From NCBI GenBank assembly GCA_946500615.1, contig CAMMWP010000020.1:1-34384 (forward strand): a stretch of 34,384 nucleotides of DNA, written 5' to 3'. The position numbers were made by a program, and so were the translations under genes. The notes under the pieces were generated by a model. The model had not been told where the DNA came from. It worked only from the letters and a program-made list of their open reading frames with translations, and ran no database searches. Position 1 is the first letter of the stretch, and each line of letters opens with the position of its first letter. This DNA comes from an uncultured Clostridium sp. (GTDB lineage: Bacteria > Bacillota > Clostridia > TANB77 > CAG-508). Shown one piece after another: positions 23,935-33,203 of this stretch.

Positions 23935-24415
23935 CTATATATCCCGTACTGCTTCTCTAACAAAAATAATATGTTGCGTTGTTTTTCCATTTTCCATTTG
24001 TAAAAATCTATATAATTCTTTAAATCCGTTCTTTTCATGTAAACGAATAGACGGTATGTTATTTGCATCTATACAACTATATATCGTATAATCCTTGAAT
24101 TTTTCTAGTACATAGTTTAATAATTTTTTAGCAATTCCTTTTCCCATAAAGTCTTTTTTAGTAACGACTTCCCAAATATACAACACTTTTTCTGGTATAT
24201 TTTTTATTTTGTTCGGGAACCCCTCTAAATCACAGAAGTCTTTTCCTTGATATACAGCAATATATCCGAGCCGGGATATTCTTTTCTAAAAAGACTATTT
24301 TTAATATTTTATCATTATTTAAAAGCATCTGATTACTTTCTTCTGTAATATATCCACTATTGTTTTCTTTCCATATTTCCCTAATATCTTCTAAATATTG
24401 ATTTTCTACTATCAT
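23935..24415 (-). pseudogene. GNAT acetyltransferase broken by a frameshift
   Basis: The ATG at 24413-24415 has AAGGAG 5 nt upstream and begins MIVENQYLEDIREIWKENN. This frame runs to 24230 and stops after ...LEKNIPARIYCCISRKRLL. From about 24285 the next frame gives a good GNAT continuation (GYIAVYQGKDFCDLEGF ... LYIWEVVTKKDFMGKGIAKK) and ends ...HEKNGFKELYRFLQME. MGKGIAKKLL is the acetyl-CoA binding motif, so the motif-A half survives. The likely lesion is one extra base around the CCCGGCTCGGAT stretch at 24264-24275. As it stands no full protein is made. Confidence 0.7.
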
Positions 24416-24529
24416 ATACTTCTCCTTGTAATAAAATATGCTATTATGCAAATATCTACATATGTATTTTTCACACTTTTCATGATTCTATTCATCCTTA
24501 GAAATAACAACTTTATTATTTATCTTTTC

Positions 24530-24564
24530 AAAAAAATATCAGCAGATAATTTATATCCGCCGAT
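24530..24564 (-). terminator. Strong intrinsic terminator after purH
   Basis: ATCAGCAGATA (24538-24548) pairs with TATCCGCCGAT (24554-24564), 11 bp with two wobbles and a 5-nt loop. It is followed on the minus strand by a run of T (24530-24536) and starts 6 bp past the purH stop. Confidence 0.85.
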
Positions 24565-24569
24565 GTTTT

Positions 24570-26117
24570 TTAATGTCTAAAATGTCTCATTCCTGTAAAA
24601 ATCATTGTTATTCCATATTCATTACATTTATCAATAGAATCTTGATCTCTAATAGAACCACCTGGTTGAATAATTGCTGTAATTCCTGCTTTGTGTGCTG
24701 CTTCTACACAGTCTGAGAATGGGAAGAATGCATCTGATGCAAGAACTGCTCCTTTTGTTACACCTTCTCCTATTAATTCCTCTGCATGCTCTACTGATTG
24801 CTCAGTAGCCCAAATTCTATTTACTTGTCCTGGTCCAATTCCTATGGATTGTTTATCTTTTCCAAGTGCAATTCCATTTGATTTTACATATTTTACAATT
24901 TTCCATGTAAATAGCATATCTTCTAATTCTTTATCTGTTGGTTTTCTATCTGTTACCACTTTATAATCATCTAATAGTTTTGCATCAATTGTTTGTACAA
25001 TCATTCCTCCATTGATTTTTTTAATATCTAAAGCATTTTCTGGTTGTTTTACTGTAATAGATGGTAATTCTAGTACTCTTACATTTTTCTTTGATTGTAA
25101 TATTTCTAAAGCTTCTGGTTCATATGATGGTGCAACAATTACTTCTAAGAAAATTTCTTTCATTTCTTGTGCAATTGCTTTTGTAATTTCTCTATTTGCT
25201 ACAACGATTCCTCCAAAAATTGAAGTTTTGTCAGCTTCAAAAGCTTTTTTCCATGCTCCATAAATATCACTACTACTTCCTACTCCACATGGGTTTCCAT
25301 GTTTACAAGCCACAACCGTTGGTTCATCAAATTCTTTCAATAATTCTAATGCTCCATTTGTATCATTAATATTGTTAAATGATAATTGTTTTCCATTTAA
25401 TTGTTTTGCAATTGTTAGAGAACCTTCACATTTTCCAATTTCTTTATATAATGCTCCAATTTGATGTGGATTTTCTCCATAACGCATTTCTTCTACTTTT
25501 TCATATGTTAAGGTTAATTCTTGTGGTAATGAATTGTCTTTTCTTTCCTCTTTTAAGTATTTACATATCATTGCATCATAACTTGCTGTATGTTCAAATA
25601 CTTTATTCATTAAATAGAATTTTGTATCTAATGATACTTGTCCATTTTCTTTTAGTTCTGTTAATACTGTTTCATAATCATTTGGGTCTGTTATAACTGT
25701 AACATCTTGGTAATTTTTAGCAGCGCTTCTAAGCATTGTAGGTCCACCAATATCTATGTTTTCAATTGCTTCTTCTCTTTTTACACCTTCTTTTAATATC
25801 GTTTGTTTAAATGGATATAGATTAACAACTACAAAGTCAATTGTATCTACATTTAACTTATCTAGTTGTTCCATATGATTTGGATTGCTTCTCATTGCTA
25901 ATATTCCTGCATGTACTTTTGGATGTAGTGTTTTTACTCTTCCATCTAAACATTCTGGAAATCCTGTATAATCAGAGATTTCTGTTACTTTTACATCATT
26001 TTCTTTTAACTTTTTGTATGTTCCTCCTGTTGATATAAGCTCAATTCCTAATCCTTCTAATTCTTTTGCAAACTCTACAATTCCGCTTTTGTCTGAAACG
26101 CTAATTAATGCTTTCAT
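24570..26117 (-). CDS. purH: Bifunctional AICAR transformylase / IMP cyclohydrolase
   Basis: PurH catalyses the last two steps of purine synthesis: formyl transfer to AICAR and ring closure to IMP. The 515-residue protein is full length. The N-terminal IMP cyclohydrolase domain has ISVSDKSGIVEFAKEL, STGGTYKKL and GRVKTLHPKVHAGILA. The C-terminal transformylase has CKHGNPCGVG with the catalytic Lys-His, KYVKSNGIALGK and a terminal IFTGMRHFRH. AAGGAGG precedes the start. It stands alone, without other pur genes, under its own promoter at 26184-26212, and ends in a clear terminator. Confidence 0.97.
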   Translation of the reverse strand: MKALISVSDKSGIVEFAKELEGLGIELISTGGTYKKLKENDVKVTEISDYTGFPECLDGRVKTLHPKVHAGILAMRSNPNHMEQLDKLNVDTIDFVVVNLYPFKQTILKEGVKREEAIENIDIGGPTMLRSAAKNYQDVTVITDPNDYETVLTELKENGQVSLDTKFYLMNKVFEHTASYDAMICKYLKEERKDNSLPQELTLTYEKVEEMRYGENPHQIGALYKEIGKCEGSLTIAKQLNGKQLSFNNINDTNGALELLKEFDEPTVVACKHGNPCGVGSSSDIYGAWKKAFEADKTSIFGGIVVANREITKAIAQEMKEIFLEVIVAPSYEPEALEILQSKKNVRVLELPSITVKQPENALDIKKINGGMIVQTIDAKLLDDYKVVTDRKPTDKELEDMLFTWKIVKYVKSNGIALGKDKQSIGIGPGQVNRIWATEQSVEHAEELIGEGVTKGAVLASDAFFPFSDCVEAAHKAGITAIIQPGGSIRDQDSIDKCNEYGITMIFTGMRHFRH

Positions 26118-26183
26118 AATTACCTCCTTAAATTTCTATCTTTTATATTCTATATTTGGCTTAAATCTTTGCACTGCATTACT

Positions 26184-26212
26184 ATTATATATCATAAAAA
26201 GGCTTTGGTCAA
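26184..26212 (-). promoter_or_regulatory. Sigma-A promoter of purH
   Basis: The minus strand reads TTGACC, exactly 17 nt, TATAAT, in the gap between the ispD stop and purH. The leader of ~60 nt is too short for a purine riboswitch, and no PurR box was recognised. Confidence 0.8.
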
Positions 26213-26226
26213 ACATTTTTTGAATT

Positions 26227-26910
26227 TTATGTTAATTTTACAAATTGTTTTATAATATTAATATCTTCATAGGTTGTAATTTTTATATTCGTGTAATCAC
26301 CTTCAATAATTTTTATTGGATAACCTTCTTTTTCTAATAACATACAATCATCTGTCACTTCATCCTGTTCATATTTTTCATGCATATTAAATAATATATT
26401 TCTATCAAAACATTGTGGTGTTTGAATAATCCATGTATTTGCTCTTACTGTTGTATTCAAAACTACATGGTTTTCATCTGTAATTTTAATTGTATCTTTT
26501 GATTTCACCCCAACTGTCACACCTTTAAATTCTTTCATACTTTCTATACATTTATCAATATAGTTTTGCTTTATGGCAGGTCTTGCACCATCATGAATAA
26601 TCACAATATCTGTGGTTGCTTCTTTTAAACAGTTATACACAGATTCTTTTCTAGAATTTCCACCTACTATTATCTGAATTTGCTTTTGAAAATTCTCTTT
26701 TTGAATGATTTCTTTTACCATTTCTATCTCATCTTTTTTTACTGCTACCATAATATTGTCAACATATGTATTACTATCAAATGCATTTAAACTATAAAAT
26801 AATACTGGTTTTCCATTGACATCTTCAAAATTTTTATTTCTATTTTGTCCATATCTTGTACTATTTCCTGCAACTAAGATAATGGCTGTTACTGTTTTTC
26901 TTTCTATCAA
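26227..26910 (-). CDS. ispD: 2-C-methyl-D-erythritol 4-phosphate cytidylyltransferase
   Basis: IspD makes CDP-methylerythritol from MEP and CTP, the third MEP-pathway step. At 227 residues it is the usual length. The N-terminal nucleotide-binding loop AIILVAGNSTRYGQNRNKNF corresponds to the family AAGxGxRxG...PKQ; the lysine is retained but PKQ is NKN. GGNSRKESVYN and HDGARPAI follow, with DDCMLLEKEGYPIKIIEG near the end. Its start overlaps the ispE stop by 4 nt, implying translational coupling. It is the last isp gene of this transcript. Confidence 0.93.
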   Translation of the reverse strand: MIERKTVTAIILVAGNSTRYGQNRNKNFEDVNGKPVLFYSLNAFDSNTYVDNIMVAVKKDEIEMVKEIIQKENFQKQIQIIVGGNSRKESVYNCLKEATTDIVIIHDGARPAIKQNYIDKCIESMKEFKGVTVGVKSKDTIKITDENHVVLNTTVRANTWIIQTPQCFDRNILFNMHEKYEQDEVTDDCMLLEKEGYPIKIIEGDYTNIKITTYEDINIIKQFVKLT

Positions 26911-27779
26911 AACATTTCCCCCTTTTTCATATTATATGATGTGCAAATATATGTCTGGTATCTTTCTTTTAGTGTTATATAGGCATTTTTTGCTGATTGC
27001 TTATCTTTGAATATTCCATAGACGCAAGAGCCAGAGCCTGTCATTAGTGCCTGTAATGCCCCATTGTTAAGTAATTCTTTTTTTATTTCTTGAATACTTT
27101 GTTTTTCTTGTACAACTTCTTCAAATACATTATATAAATTATTTGTTAATAATTGAATATCTTTGTTTTCTAATGCTTTTATTATATTTTCTGAAGTATG
27201 TAATTGCTGTATGTCTTTTTCTGTGTCTAATTTTTGGTACATTTCTTTTGTATTACAAGCTATTTCAGGTTTAATAATGACCATATAATACTTAAAATCT
27301 GTATCTATTGTTGTAATCATATCTCCGATTCCTTCTGCTTTTATTGCTTTGTTATAAAAACAAGGAACAACATCTGCACCTAGACTTTTTCCTAAAGCTT
27401 CCATCTCTTTTTTTGACAGTTCTAATTTAAAGAGTTTATTCATAGCTATGATGAAAGCTGCACAGTCTGTGCTTCCACCAGCCATTCCTGCTTGCATAGG
27501 AATTTTTTTGTTTACGATTACTTCTATTCCGTTAATTACTTTATATTGTTCTTTTAATTTCCTATAAGCTTTATAAATAATATTTTCTTTGCTATCCAAT
27601 TCTTTTACATTAATCTTTAATCTAAAATCCTTCTCCTGTATCTTCTTTATATATATTTCATCATATAAATTGATTTTCTGAAAAACAGATTCTAAATTAT
27701 GATAATTATCTTCTCTTTTTCCTAATACTTCTAAACTCAAGTTTACTTTTGCCCTTGCTTTTATATATATTTCTTCCAT
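26907..27779 (-). CDS. ispE: 4-(cytidine 5'-diphospho)-2-C-methyl-D-erythritol kinase
   Basis: IspE is a GHMP-family kinase that phosphorylates CDP-methylerythritol in the MEP pathway. At 290 residues it is standard length. AKVNLSLEVLGKREDNYHNLE holds the substrate-binding K11/N13, and the ATP loop IPMQAGMAGGSTDCAA (93-108) includes catalytic D105. The C-terminal ALMTGSGSCVYGIF is the third GHMP motif. An AGGAG site precedes the start. ispF lies 82 bp upstream and ispD overlaps downstream. Confidence 0.95.
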   Translation of the reverse strand: MEEIYIKARAKVNLSLEVLGKREDNYHNLESVFQKINLYDEIYIKKIQEKDFRLKINVKELDSKENIIYKAYRKLKEQYKVINGIEVIVNKKIPMQAGMAGGSTDCAAFIIAMNKLFKLELSKKEMEALGKSLGADVVPCFYNKAIKAEGIGDMITTIDTDFKYYMVIIKPEIACNTKEMYQKLDTEKDIQQLHTSENIIKALENKDIQLLTNNLYNVFEEVVQEKQSIQEIKKELLNNGALQALMTGSGSCVYGIFKDKQSAKNAYITLKERYQTYICTSYNMKKGEMF

Positions 27780-27861
27780 TAATTTCTCCTATTTTTATAT
27801 AAAAATGCTTCTTACTTATATTTTATTATCTTGGTTCGCCTATTTTTATATTATTTTTGAT

Positions 27862-28326
27862 TTACTCTACTGTAAGGCAAGTAAATACGTTGATTCCATT
27901 ACCTTTTCCAAACTCTGTTAATCCTTCTCCTGAAGTAGCTGTTATACCAATAGAATTTTCATTAATTTCTAATATTCTTGCTATATTTTTTCGCATTTCT
28001 TCTATTTTGGGACTTATTTTTGGTGTTTTACATTCTATGGAAATCGATAAATGTATAATCTTATTATTTAAATATTTTAAGGCTTCTTTTAAATATTCTT
28101 CGCTATTCGTAATACCTTTTTTACACATATCATCTGAAACCTTCCCCAATATGTTTTTACATGTAATTCCTGAAATGGCATTTGTAATTGCGTGTAAAAC
28201 AACATCTGCATCACTATTGCCTAGAAGCGAAAACTTTTCTTGGAATTCTACGCCTCCTAATATCAATTTTTTATCTGTGTTTGTATAATCAATTCTATGA
28301 CTATCTTGTCCAATAGATACTTTCAT
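27862..28326 (-). CDS. ispF: 2-C-methyl-D-erythritol 2,4-cyclodiphosphate synthase, divergent
   Basis: IspF cyclises the IspE product with release of CMP. The 154-residue protein keeps the zinc ligands D8-x-H10 and H45 (SDADVVLHAI) and the YIPEMRKNI-like KIEEMRKNIARIL stretch. It departs elsewhere: the usual GDIG after the zinc site reads KNILGK, H of LGHSDAD is N37, and the TTTExxGFxGRxEG loop reads ATSGEGLTEFGKGNG. The gene is tightly placed 19 bp after the unknown 379-aa gene and before ispE, so the function is secure from context. The substitutions suggest a divergent subtype. Confidence 0.9.
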   Translation of the reverse strand: MKVSIGQDSHRIDYTNTDKKLILGGVEFQEKFSLLGNSDADVVLHAITNAISGITCKNILGKVSDDMCKKGITNSEEYLKEALKYLNNKIIHLSISIECKTPKISPKIEEMRKNIARILEINENSIGITATSGEGLTEFGKGNGINVFTCLTVE

Positions 28327-28345
28327 TGTTTTCCTCCTTTTATTT

Positions 28346-29485
28346 TTATTCTGCTATTTCATGCTTACTTTCTTTTTTTTCTTTCTCTTCAAGATACTTT
28401 ATATATACCTTTTTTAATTCTTCCAAACCTTCTTTTGAATATTGGCTACTTATTTCTAATCTGCTAATTTTAGCTTGTAACCATCTACTATAGTATTGAA
28501 GAGGATCTGTCTTTTCTATAAATTCTAATTGTTGCATCAAGTCATATACTTCTCCTGTCCAGATATATCCTTTTATTTTGTCAAAAGTCCATCCTTTTTG
28601 TACATCTTGTTGTAACTTTCTATCATCAAAAAATATTCCTCTGTTAAAAAATAGTAAGATTTTTTCATCCGATATTTTTTGCAAGGTACTCTCTATCGTC
28701 TGATTTACTGTTTCTTTCTCTTCTGGTCTCAAATGATAATCAAATCTAGTAGGCTCTCCATCTAACATATATACAAATCTATATAGTTGTTCATATTTTT
28801 TAGCTACTTTTTGCTTCCAAATTTCTATTTTTTCTTCTGTACTTGGGATTTGTTCCTCTTCTCTTAATTGTAAATAGTTATTTGTTAAGTGTCTATTTGT
28901 ATAATACATAATACCTTCTAATACCTCATGCCTATTTTCCATTCCATATAAACAATATTTATTAAAAAATTTTGTACTAAATTCTTTATAGGTTTTTAAT
29001 ACATTCTGTATTTCCTGTCCATTCTGTCTAATCACCCCATATGTGTAGCTTGTACTTGGTGTTAATTGTGTCCTATCTACTTTCTTAATATCTTGCCAAA
29101 TAAATCCTGCTTCTTTCCAACTTTCTATATCTGCTGAATTCCCTGTTTCTAAAATAGACAAATATGATAAAGTAAGACATGGCTTTTTTTCTGTTGATTT
29201 GGGTTCATCCAGTTTTGCATATAACAATCTTTTTATATCAACATCCCATCTTCCTGCAAAGCTTTCTATTTGCTTTCTTAGCTCACTTCTAAAATTTTGT
29301 GATTTGTGATTTTGTTCTAATATATGATTTATATTTTCTAATTTTTCACCTTTTTTTCTTAATAACCATTTTCCATCTATTGATAAAATATTATTTTCTA
29401 TTATAATAGAAACATCCTCTGGAACGGAATGTATCATTTGATGTAATTCTTCTTTATCTCTGGGTTCTTTCATATTTAATTCCAT
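28346..29485 (-). CDS. Unknown 379-residue soluble protein in the isp operon
   Basis: I do not recognise this family. The protein is hydrophilic, without signal peptide or membrane segments. It is rich in aromatic residues (e.g. IEKTDPLQYYSRWLQ, YIWTGEVYDLMQQL) and charged helices, and ends in a Lys/Glu coiled-coil-like tail. No obvious catalytic motif is visible. An AGAGGTAG site lies 6 nt before the first ATG. Only 19 bp separate it from ispF, so it is probably translated from the same mRNA as ispF, ispE and ispD. A TATAAT-like box ~80 nt upstream lacks a clear -35. Confidence 0.8.
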   Translation of the reverse strand: MELNMKEPRDKEELHQMIHSVPEDVSIIIENNILSIDGKWLLRKKGEKLENINHILEQNHKSQNFRSELRKQIESFAGRWDVDIKRLLYAKLDEPKSTEKKPCLTLSYLSILETGNSADIESWKEAGFIWQDIKKVDRTQLTPSTSYTYGVIRQNGQEIQNVLKTYKEFSTKFFNKYCLYGMENRHEVLEGIMYYTNRHLTNNYLQLREEEQIPSTEEKIEIWKQKVAKKYEQLYRFVYMLDGEPTRFDYHLRPEEKETVNQTIESTLQKISDEKILLFFNRGIFFDDRKLQQDVQKGWTFDKIKGYIWTGEVYDLMQQLEFIEKTDPLQYYSRWLQAKISRLEISSQYSKEGLEELKKVYIKYLEEKEKKESKHEIAE

Positions 29486-29637
29486 ATTAACTACCTCTTT
29501 TATTTTCTTCTATATTTCATTTTCTTTCTTCTTTGGTAGCAATTATTTATTATATACTGTGATATGATTTCCTGCTTTATAAGATATGCTTATTGTATCA
29601 TAGGAATTTTTTAAATGAAAGTGTTTATTTAAATATT

Positions 29638-30072
29638 TTATATGTATTTTACAAATGCTTTATCTCTATTTTCATCATATCCTAAATTTCTATACAACTT
29701 GTGTGCATATTTTCTATGGAAACCACTAAATAACCATATTCTTGTTATTTCTTGCTGTTTTGCTATCTCTTCTGCTCTTTTCATTAATTTTGTTGCAATT
29801 CCTAATCTTCTATATTCTTCTTGTACTGCTAAATCCCATATTGTTGCTTCTTTTCCAGATGGTAGTGTTAGAATGTTTAGCGTTACTGTACCTATTAAAT
29901 TATCATTTATGTAATATCCTATTGTATATACATTTTTATTATCTTTTGTCTTTTTATATAGGTCTTTCATTTTTTCATAATTTATATTGTTATTAAATAC
30001 ATTTTTTAGTAGTTTTTGCAATTGTATTAAATCTTTTTCTTCAATTTCTTCTATTATATTATCTTTTTTCAT
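29638..30072 (-). CDS. GNAT-family N-acetyltransferase
   Basis: This 144-residue protein is a single GNAT domain. GTVTLNILTLPSG leads into motif A (IWDLAVQEEYRRLGIATKLM), with the Q/RxxGxG/A acetyl-CoA pyrophosphate loop at RRLGIA. Motif B ends HKLYRNLGYDENRDKAF. The acceptor substrate cannot be inferred. It is intact, unlike the GNAT at 23935-24415. It lies 59 bp downstream of the MFS transporter gene and may share its transcript. Confidence 0.88.
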   Translation of the reverse strand: MKKDNIIEEIEEKDLIQLQKLLKNVFNNNINYEKMKDLYKKTKDNKNVYTIGYYINDNLIGTVTLNILTLPSGKEATIWDLAVQEEYRRLGIATKLMKRAEEIAKQQEITRIWLFSGFHRKYAHKLYRNLGYDENRDKAFVKYI

Positions 30073-30131
30073 TTTTTCTCCTACTCTAAATTTTTATTTT
30101 TGTCAGCTTTCATCATACTTTTAGTGTGTTT

Positions 30132-31412
30132 CTATATTTGTTTTATTGCATCTCCTATGTCTTTTTCATTATAATCATTTGGATTTAAACCTATTCTTTT
30201 TTTCATGTATTTCAATATACATAATATTATAATAAGCCCTGTAATTCCTACAATGATATATGATGTACTTGTTGTATAATATTCTAATAATAGTCCTCCT
30301 AAAAATTTTATTACCATTTGACCTATATCTTGTATAAATTTATTTACTGATAAAATTTTGACTCTGTTATTTGAGTTTGTAAAATTTGTAATATATCTAT
30401 CTTCTAATATCCAGTATGGTCCTCTAAAAAAGTGGTGTATGAAATATGTAAACATAACAATTATGATAGTAAAGGAGAAATTTAATTTTATATTGACAAT
30501 ACTTCCAGCTATAATAAATGCTATGAATATGGGAATAGATATAAATGCCAATGTCCTATTTTTAAAAGTTTTATGTATTTTATCTTGATATTTTACCGAA
30601 AAACATTGTATAAGTGTTAACATTGCAAAAATAATACCAAAATACTGTGGTGGTATTTGTAAATCTGTTAACAAGCTTTTTTCATATGTAGAAATCATCA
30701 TTAATACCCCTACAAATATGGAAGTGAAAAGAAATAATGCTTTTAGCCTTTCAGAATTTACTATAAATTTAAGACTTTGCTTCACATCTTTTATGGATTC
30801 TGACATGGTTATTGCCTCTTTTTTATCTGTTTCTATTTCTTCAAATCTGTATGCTAGGATTACTGATAATAGGGATATTATGCTAGATAAAATAATTGGA
30901 ACATATGGATTTATCACAAATAGAAATCCTGCTAATATAGATGTAACTGCATTCAGTACATAACTTATGGAAGAGCCTTTTGCATTTATATTTCCGAATG
31001 AGTTTTTACCATTGCACATTTTAGTAGAATCATATAATAATGTATTTCTAGCAATATCTTTAATTGTGTTTCCAAAAGCAGACATAAAATATGCAATAGT
31101 TAAAATGGGAAATGTATTGGCAAAAATCATCATTACTATTTGAATTGTACCTAATATGGTTCCCAATATTAATGCCTTTCTGCTACCAATTCTTTCTATT
31201 AAAATACTTACTGGTATTTGAAGTAATAAGAGAAATAAAGAATATATGGCTTCTGCATACATTACTTTTGCTGGTGCAATTCCTTTTACTTCTGTTAAGA
31301 ATAAAAATATGATTGCATTATAAAATAAGGGGTCCCAACCTAACCCTTTATATACAGGAAATATTCTTCTATTATATTTCATTGCTATATCTTTTTTCAT
31401 TTTTGATTTCAT
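30132..31412 (-). CDS. Major facilitator superfamily transporter
   Basis: This 426-residue integral membrane protein has about 12 hydrophobic segments in two halves and a charged central loop (~205-225). The MFS loop 2-3 motif appears as ERIGSRKALILG. Substrate is unknown; drug efflux or sugar transport are both possible. The first ATG (31410-31412) sits immediately after the AAGGGA site. The fifth codon, also ATG, may be the real start, as in larC, whose leader shares the motif at 31413-31445. Confidence 0.85.
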   Translation of the reverse strand: MKSKMKKDIAMKYNRRIFPVYKGLGWDPLFYNAIIFLFLTEVKGIAPAKVMYAEAIYSLFLLLLQIPVSILIERIGSRKALILGTILGTIQIVMMIFANTFPILTIAYFMSAFGNTIKDIARNTLLYDSTKMCNGKNSFGNINAKGSSISYVLNAVTSILAGFLFVINPYVPIILSSIISLLSVILAYRFEEIETDKKEAITMSESIKDVKQSLKFIVNSERLKALFLFTSIFVGVLMMISTYEKSLLTDLQIPPQYFGIIFAMLTLIQCFSVKYQDKIHKTFKNRTLAFISIPIFIAFIIAGSIVNIKLNFSFTIIIVMFTYFIHHFFRGPYWILEDRYITNFTNSNNRVKILSVNKFIQDIGQMVIKFLGGLLLEYYTTSTSYIIVGITGLIIILCILKYMKKRIGLNPNDYNEKDIGDAIKQI

Positions 31413-31445
31413 TCCCTTCTAAGGCACAAATTAAGTTGGAAAAGA
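31413..31445 (-). promoter_or_regulatory. MFS gene leader sharing a motif with the larC leader
   Basis: The minus strand carries TTTTCCAAC, then ATTTGTGCCTTAG and AAGGGAATGA directly before the coding region. larC has TTTTTCAACC, ATTTGTGCCTTAG and AAGGAATGA in the same arrangement. Two matches that long and equally placed are unlikely by chance. Confidence 0.45.
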
Positions 31446-31488
31446 ATTACATTTTGACTAGGCAAACGAGTTTGAAATTATTGTATAT

Positions 31489-32325
31489 TTAAATCATTTT
31501 CGGCTCTTCAATTGTAATATGCTTTTCTTTTACGCTTATGTTTCTATTTTCTAATTCTAATTCTAAATACACACCATCTGGTACTCCTCGCATATCCATA
31601 TTTTCTGTTAATGAACCCACTATATAATAATTCTTTCCATCTTCTGTTAATTGTTTTGTCCAATGTTGATGTCCATTAAATACTGCTATTACATTATCAT
31701 CATTTTTAATGATATTTTTTATTTCTTTTCTATTACTCATTAATCCATTTTCTGGATTTTTTTCAAACCAATAGTTTCCTATTTGTTTGTCTTCTGCTAA
31801 ACCAAAATGCGTAAAAATAATACAAGGTAGTTTATTTTTTTCTAGATTCTTCTTTAACCAATTAATCTCTTCTTTTGACATACTGTGTGCTTTATAAATT
31901 CCACCATCATCTTTACCTAAATCTTCTCTAATATCTGTAGTTAATATAACGAAATGATAGCCTTTCAAATCAAAGGAGAATGTTGCATTTTGATATCCCA
32001 TGATTTCTTCAATTTCTTTTCTGGAATTCATAGTTCGTAAATCATGGTTTCCAATTGCAGAATAAAATGGTGTTTGTATATTTTTTAATTTGTTCCAAAT
32101 ATATGTATAATTTTTTATATCTTTATCATGATCAAATGTGTCTTCTATCAAATCTCCCAAACAAATACTTAAATCTGGCTTGTCCATATTAATTCTATCT
32201 ATTAATTTATCTATTATTTCTATAGAATATTGTGTTAATTTTCTTTTTAATCTAAAATTCAATTTTTGGGGTCTTTTGTCTAAATAGTGTATATCTGAAA
32301 AAATAATCAATTTACATTTATTCAT
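31489..32325 (-). CDS. Calcineurin-like metallophosphoesterase
   Basis: This 278-residue cytoplasmic phosphoesterase has the full set of dinuclear-metal motifs: D11-x-H13 in FSDIH, GD at 57-58, GNHD 92-95, TH 172-173 in FTHFG, and GHQH 218-221. This layout is shared with the Icc/3',5'-cAMP phosphodiesterase-like and 5'-nucleotidase branches, so the substrate is open. I start at the ATG at 32323-32325, which has AAAGAGGG ~9 nt upstream; the frame opens 7 codons earlier with no site. It ends 76 bp before the MFS gene. Confidence 0.88.
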   Translation of the reverse strand: MNKCKLIIFSDIHYLDKRPQKLNFRLKRKLTQYSIEIIDKLIDRINMDKPDLSICLGDLIEDTFDHDKDIKNYTYIWNKLKNIQTPFYSAIGNHDLRTMNSRKEIEEIMGYQNATFSFDLKGYHFVILTTDIREDLGKDDGGIYKAHSMSKEEINWLKKNLEKNKLPCIIFTHFGLAEDKQIGNYWFEKNPENGLMSNRKEIKNIIKNDDNVIAVFNGHQHWTKQLTEDGKNYYIVGSLTENMDMRGVPDGVYLELELENRNISVKEKHITIEEPKMI

Positions 32326-32391
32326 AATTAGTTGCCCTCTTTTCAATTTTTATCAATTCATTTTTACTTTTTTCATAAAAATTTTGTTGTT

Positions 32392-32955
32392 TCATTCAGT
32401 AAGCTCTTTTATTTTTGTATATATATCTTTCCAATTACCTACTCTATCTAAATTACTGATTTCGTTTATGTTACTTGTACTATTAAATAATATGACCTTA
32501 ATCCCTAATTCTTTAACTTTATTACAATTCACAATAGAGTCATCTATAAATACATCTATTTTTTCGTTTTGACAAACTGTCTTTTTATCAAAATTACAAA
32601 CTAATTTATCATATTTAATATTGTTATTGTTTAGCTCTTCTATTGTTGTTTTATATTCATCTGTGTAAAGTGTTTTATCTCTTGCTGTAATAACTATTAT
32701 TTCATGTCCTAATTCTTTAATTTTACCAATATATTCTGCAACTTTAGGTTTAAAAGGTGTATTGGGAATAACCTTGTCATAATATTTTTTTGCAAATTCT
32801 AATTCTCTTTTTTTCATATCTTTTGGTAACGTGCAATATGAAATATTGTTGTTTTTCAAATATTTGATATCTACCTCAAAAAATTCTGCTATATATGGAA
32901 TTAAATATTCATATGTATCTGCCATTGTATCATCTATATCTATCCCTATTTTCAA
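32392..32955 (-). CDS. 5'(3')-deoxyribonucleotidase-like HAD protein
   Basis: This 187-residue protein is of the NT5C type. HAD motif I is D6-x-D8 (GIDIDDTMADT), motif II T90-A-R92 (VITARD), motif III K125, and motif IV D138-D139 (VFIDDS). Such enzymes dephosphorylate deoxynucleoside monophosphates. The start is TTG at 32953-32955: AAAGGAG lies 9 nt upstream, the homologous N-terminus begins there, and no ATG is available. The metallophosphoesterase gene follows after 66 bp. Confidence 0.82.
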   Translation of the reverse strand: MKIGIDIDDTMADTYEYLIPYIAEFFEVDIKYLKNNNISYCTLPKDMKKRELEFAKKYYDKVIPNTPFKPKVAEYIGKIKELGHEIIVITARDKTLYTDEYKTTIEELNNNNIKYDKLVCNFDKKTVCQNEKIDVFIDDSIVNCNKVKELGIKVILFNSTSNINEISNLDRVGNWKDIYTKIKELTE

Positions 32956-33003
32956 TCTTCTTTCTCCTTTCCCTTGTATTTTGTTTATAACTACTCTACA
33001 TCA

Positions 33004-33203
33004 ACACAATTAGGGGATCTTCCATTTCATTTTTTGTTAATCCACAATGTGCTGATCTTTTTTACTGGATTTTACTAATATTTTGAAACATATTTATCTT
33101 TACATGTTTATTATCCATACATCTGCTCCTAAATGATCTAACTTTATTTCAAATATTTTTTGTCATATTTTTGTTGATATTCTTTTATATTGCTTTTTAA
33201 CAT
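33004..33203 (-). pseudogene. Decayed Nudix-like remnant with a 19-codon ORF
   Basis: The 369-bp gap 32956-33324 contains no intact gene. A perfect AAAGGAGG site precedes an ATG at 33201-33203 that reads only 19 codons (MLKSNIKEYQQKYDKKYLK). In another frame LDHLGADVWIINM follows, matching the Nudix N-terminal strand of the pseudogene at 10684-10905: 25 of 27 bases are identical between 33111-33137 and 10791-10817. A third piece reads KRSAHCGLTKNEMEDP. This is consistent with an eroded Nudix gene. The 5' codons may belong to something else. Confidence 0.45.

Noticed and set aside
33144..33203. 19-codon ORF with perfect AAAGGAGG as a functional peptide gene
   Set aside because: It is too short to judge, and downstream frames carry Nudix-like debris, so it is better explained as the remnant 5' end of a decayed gene.
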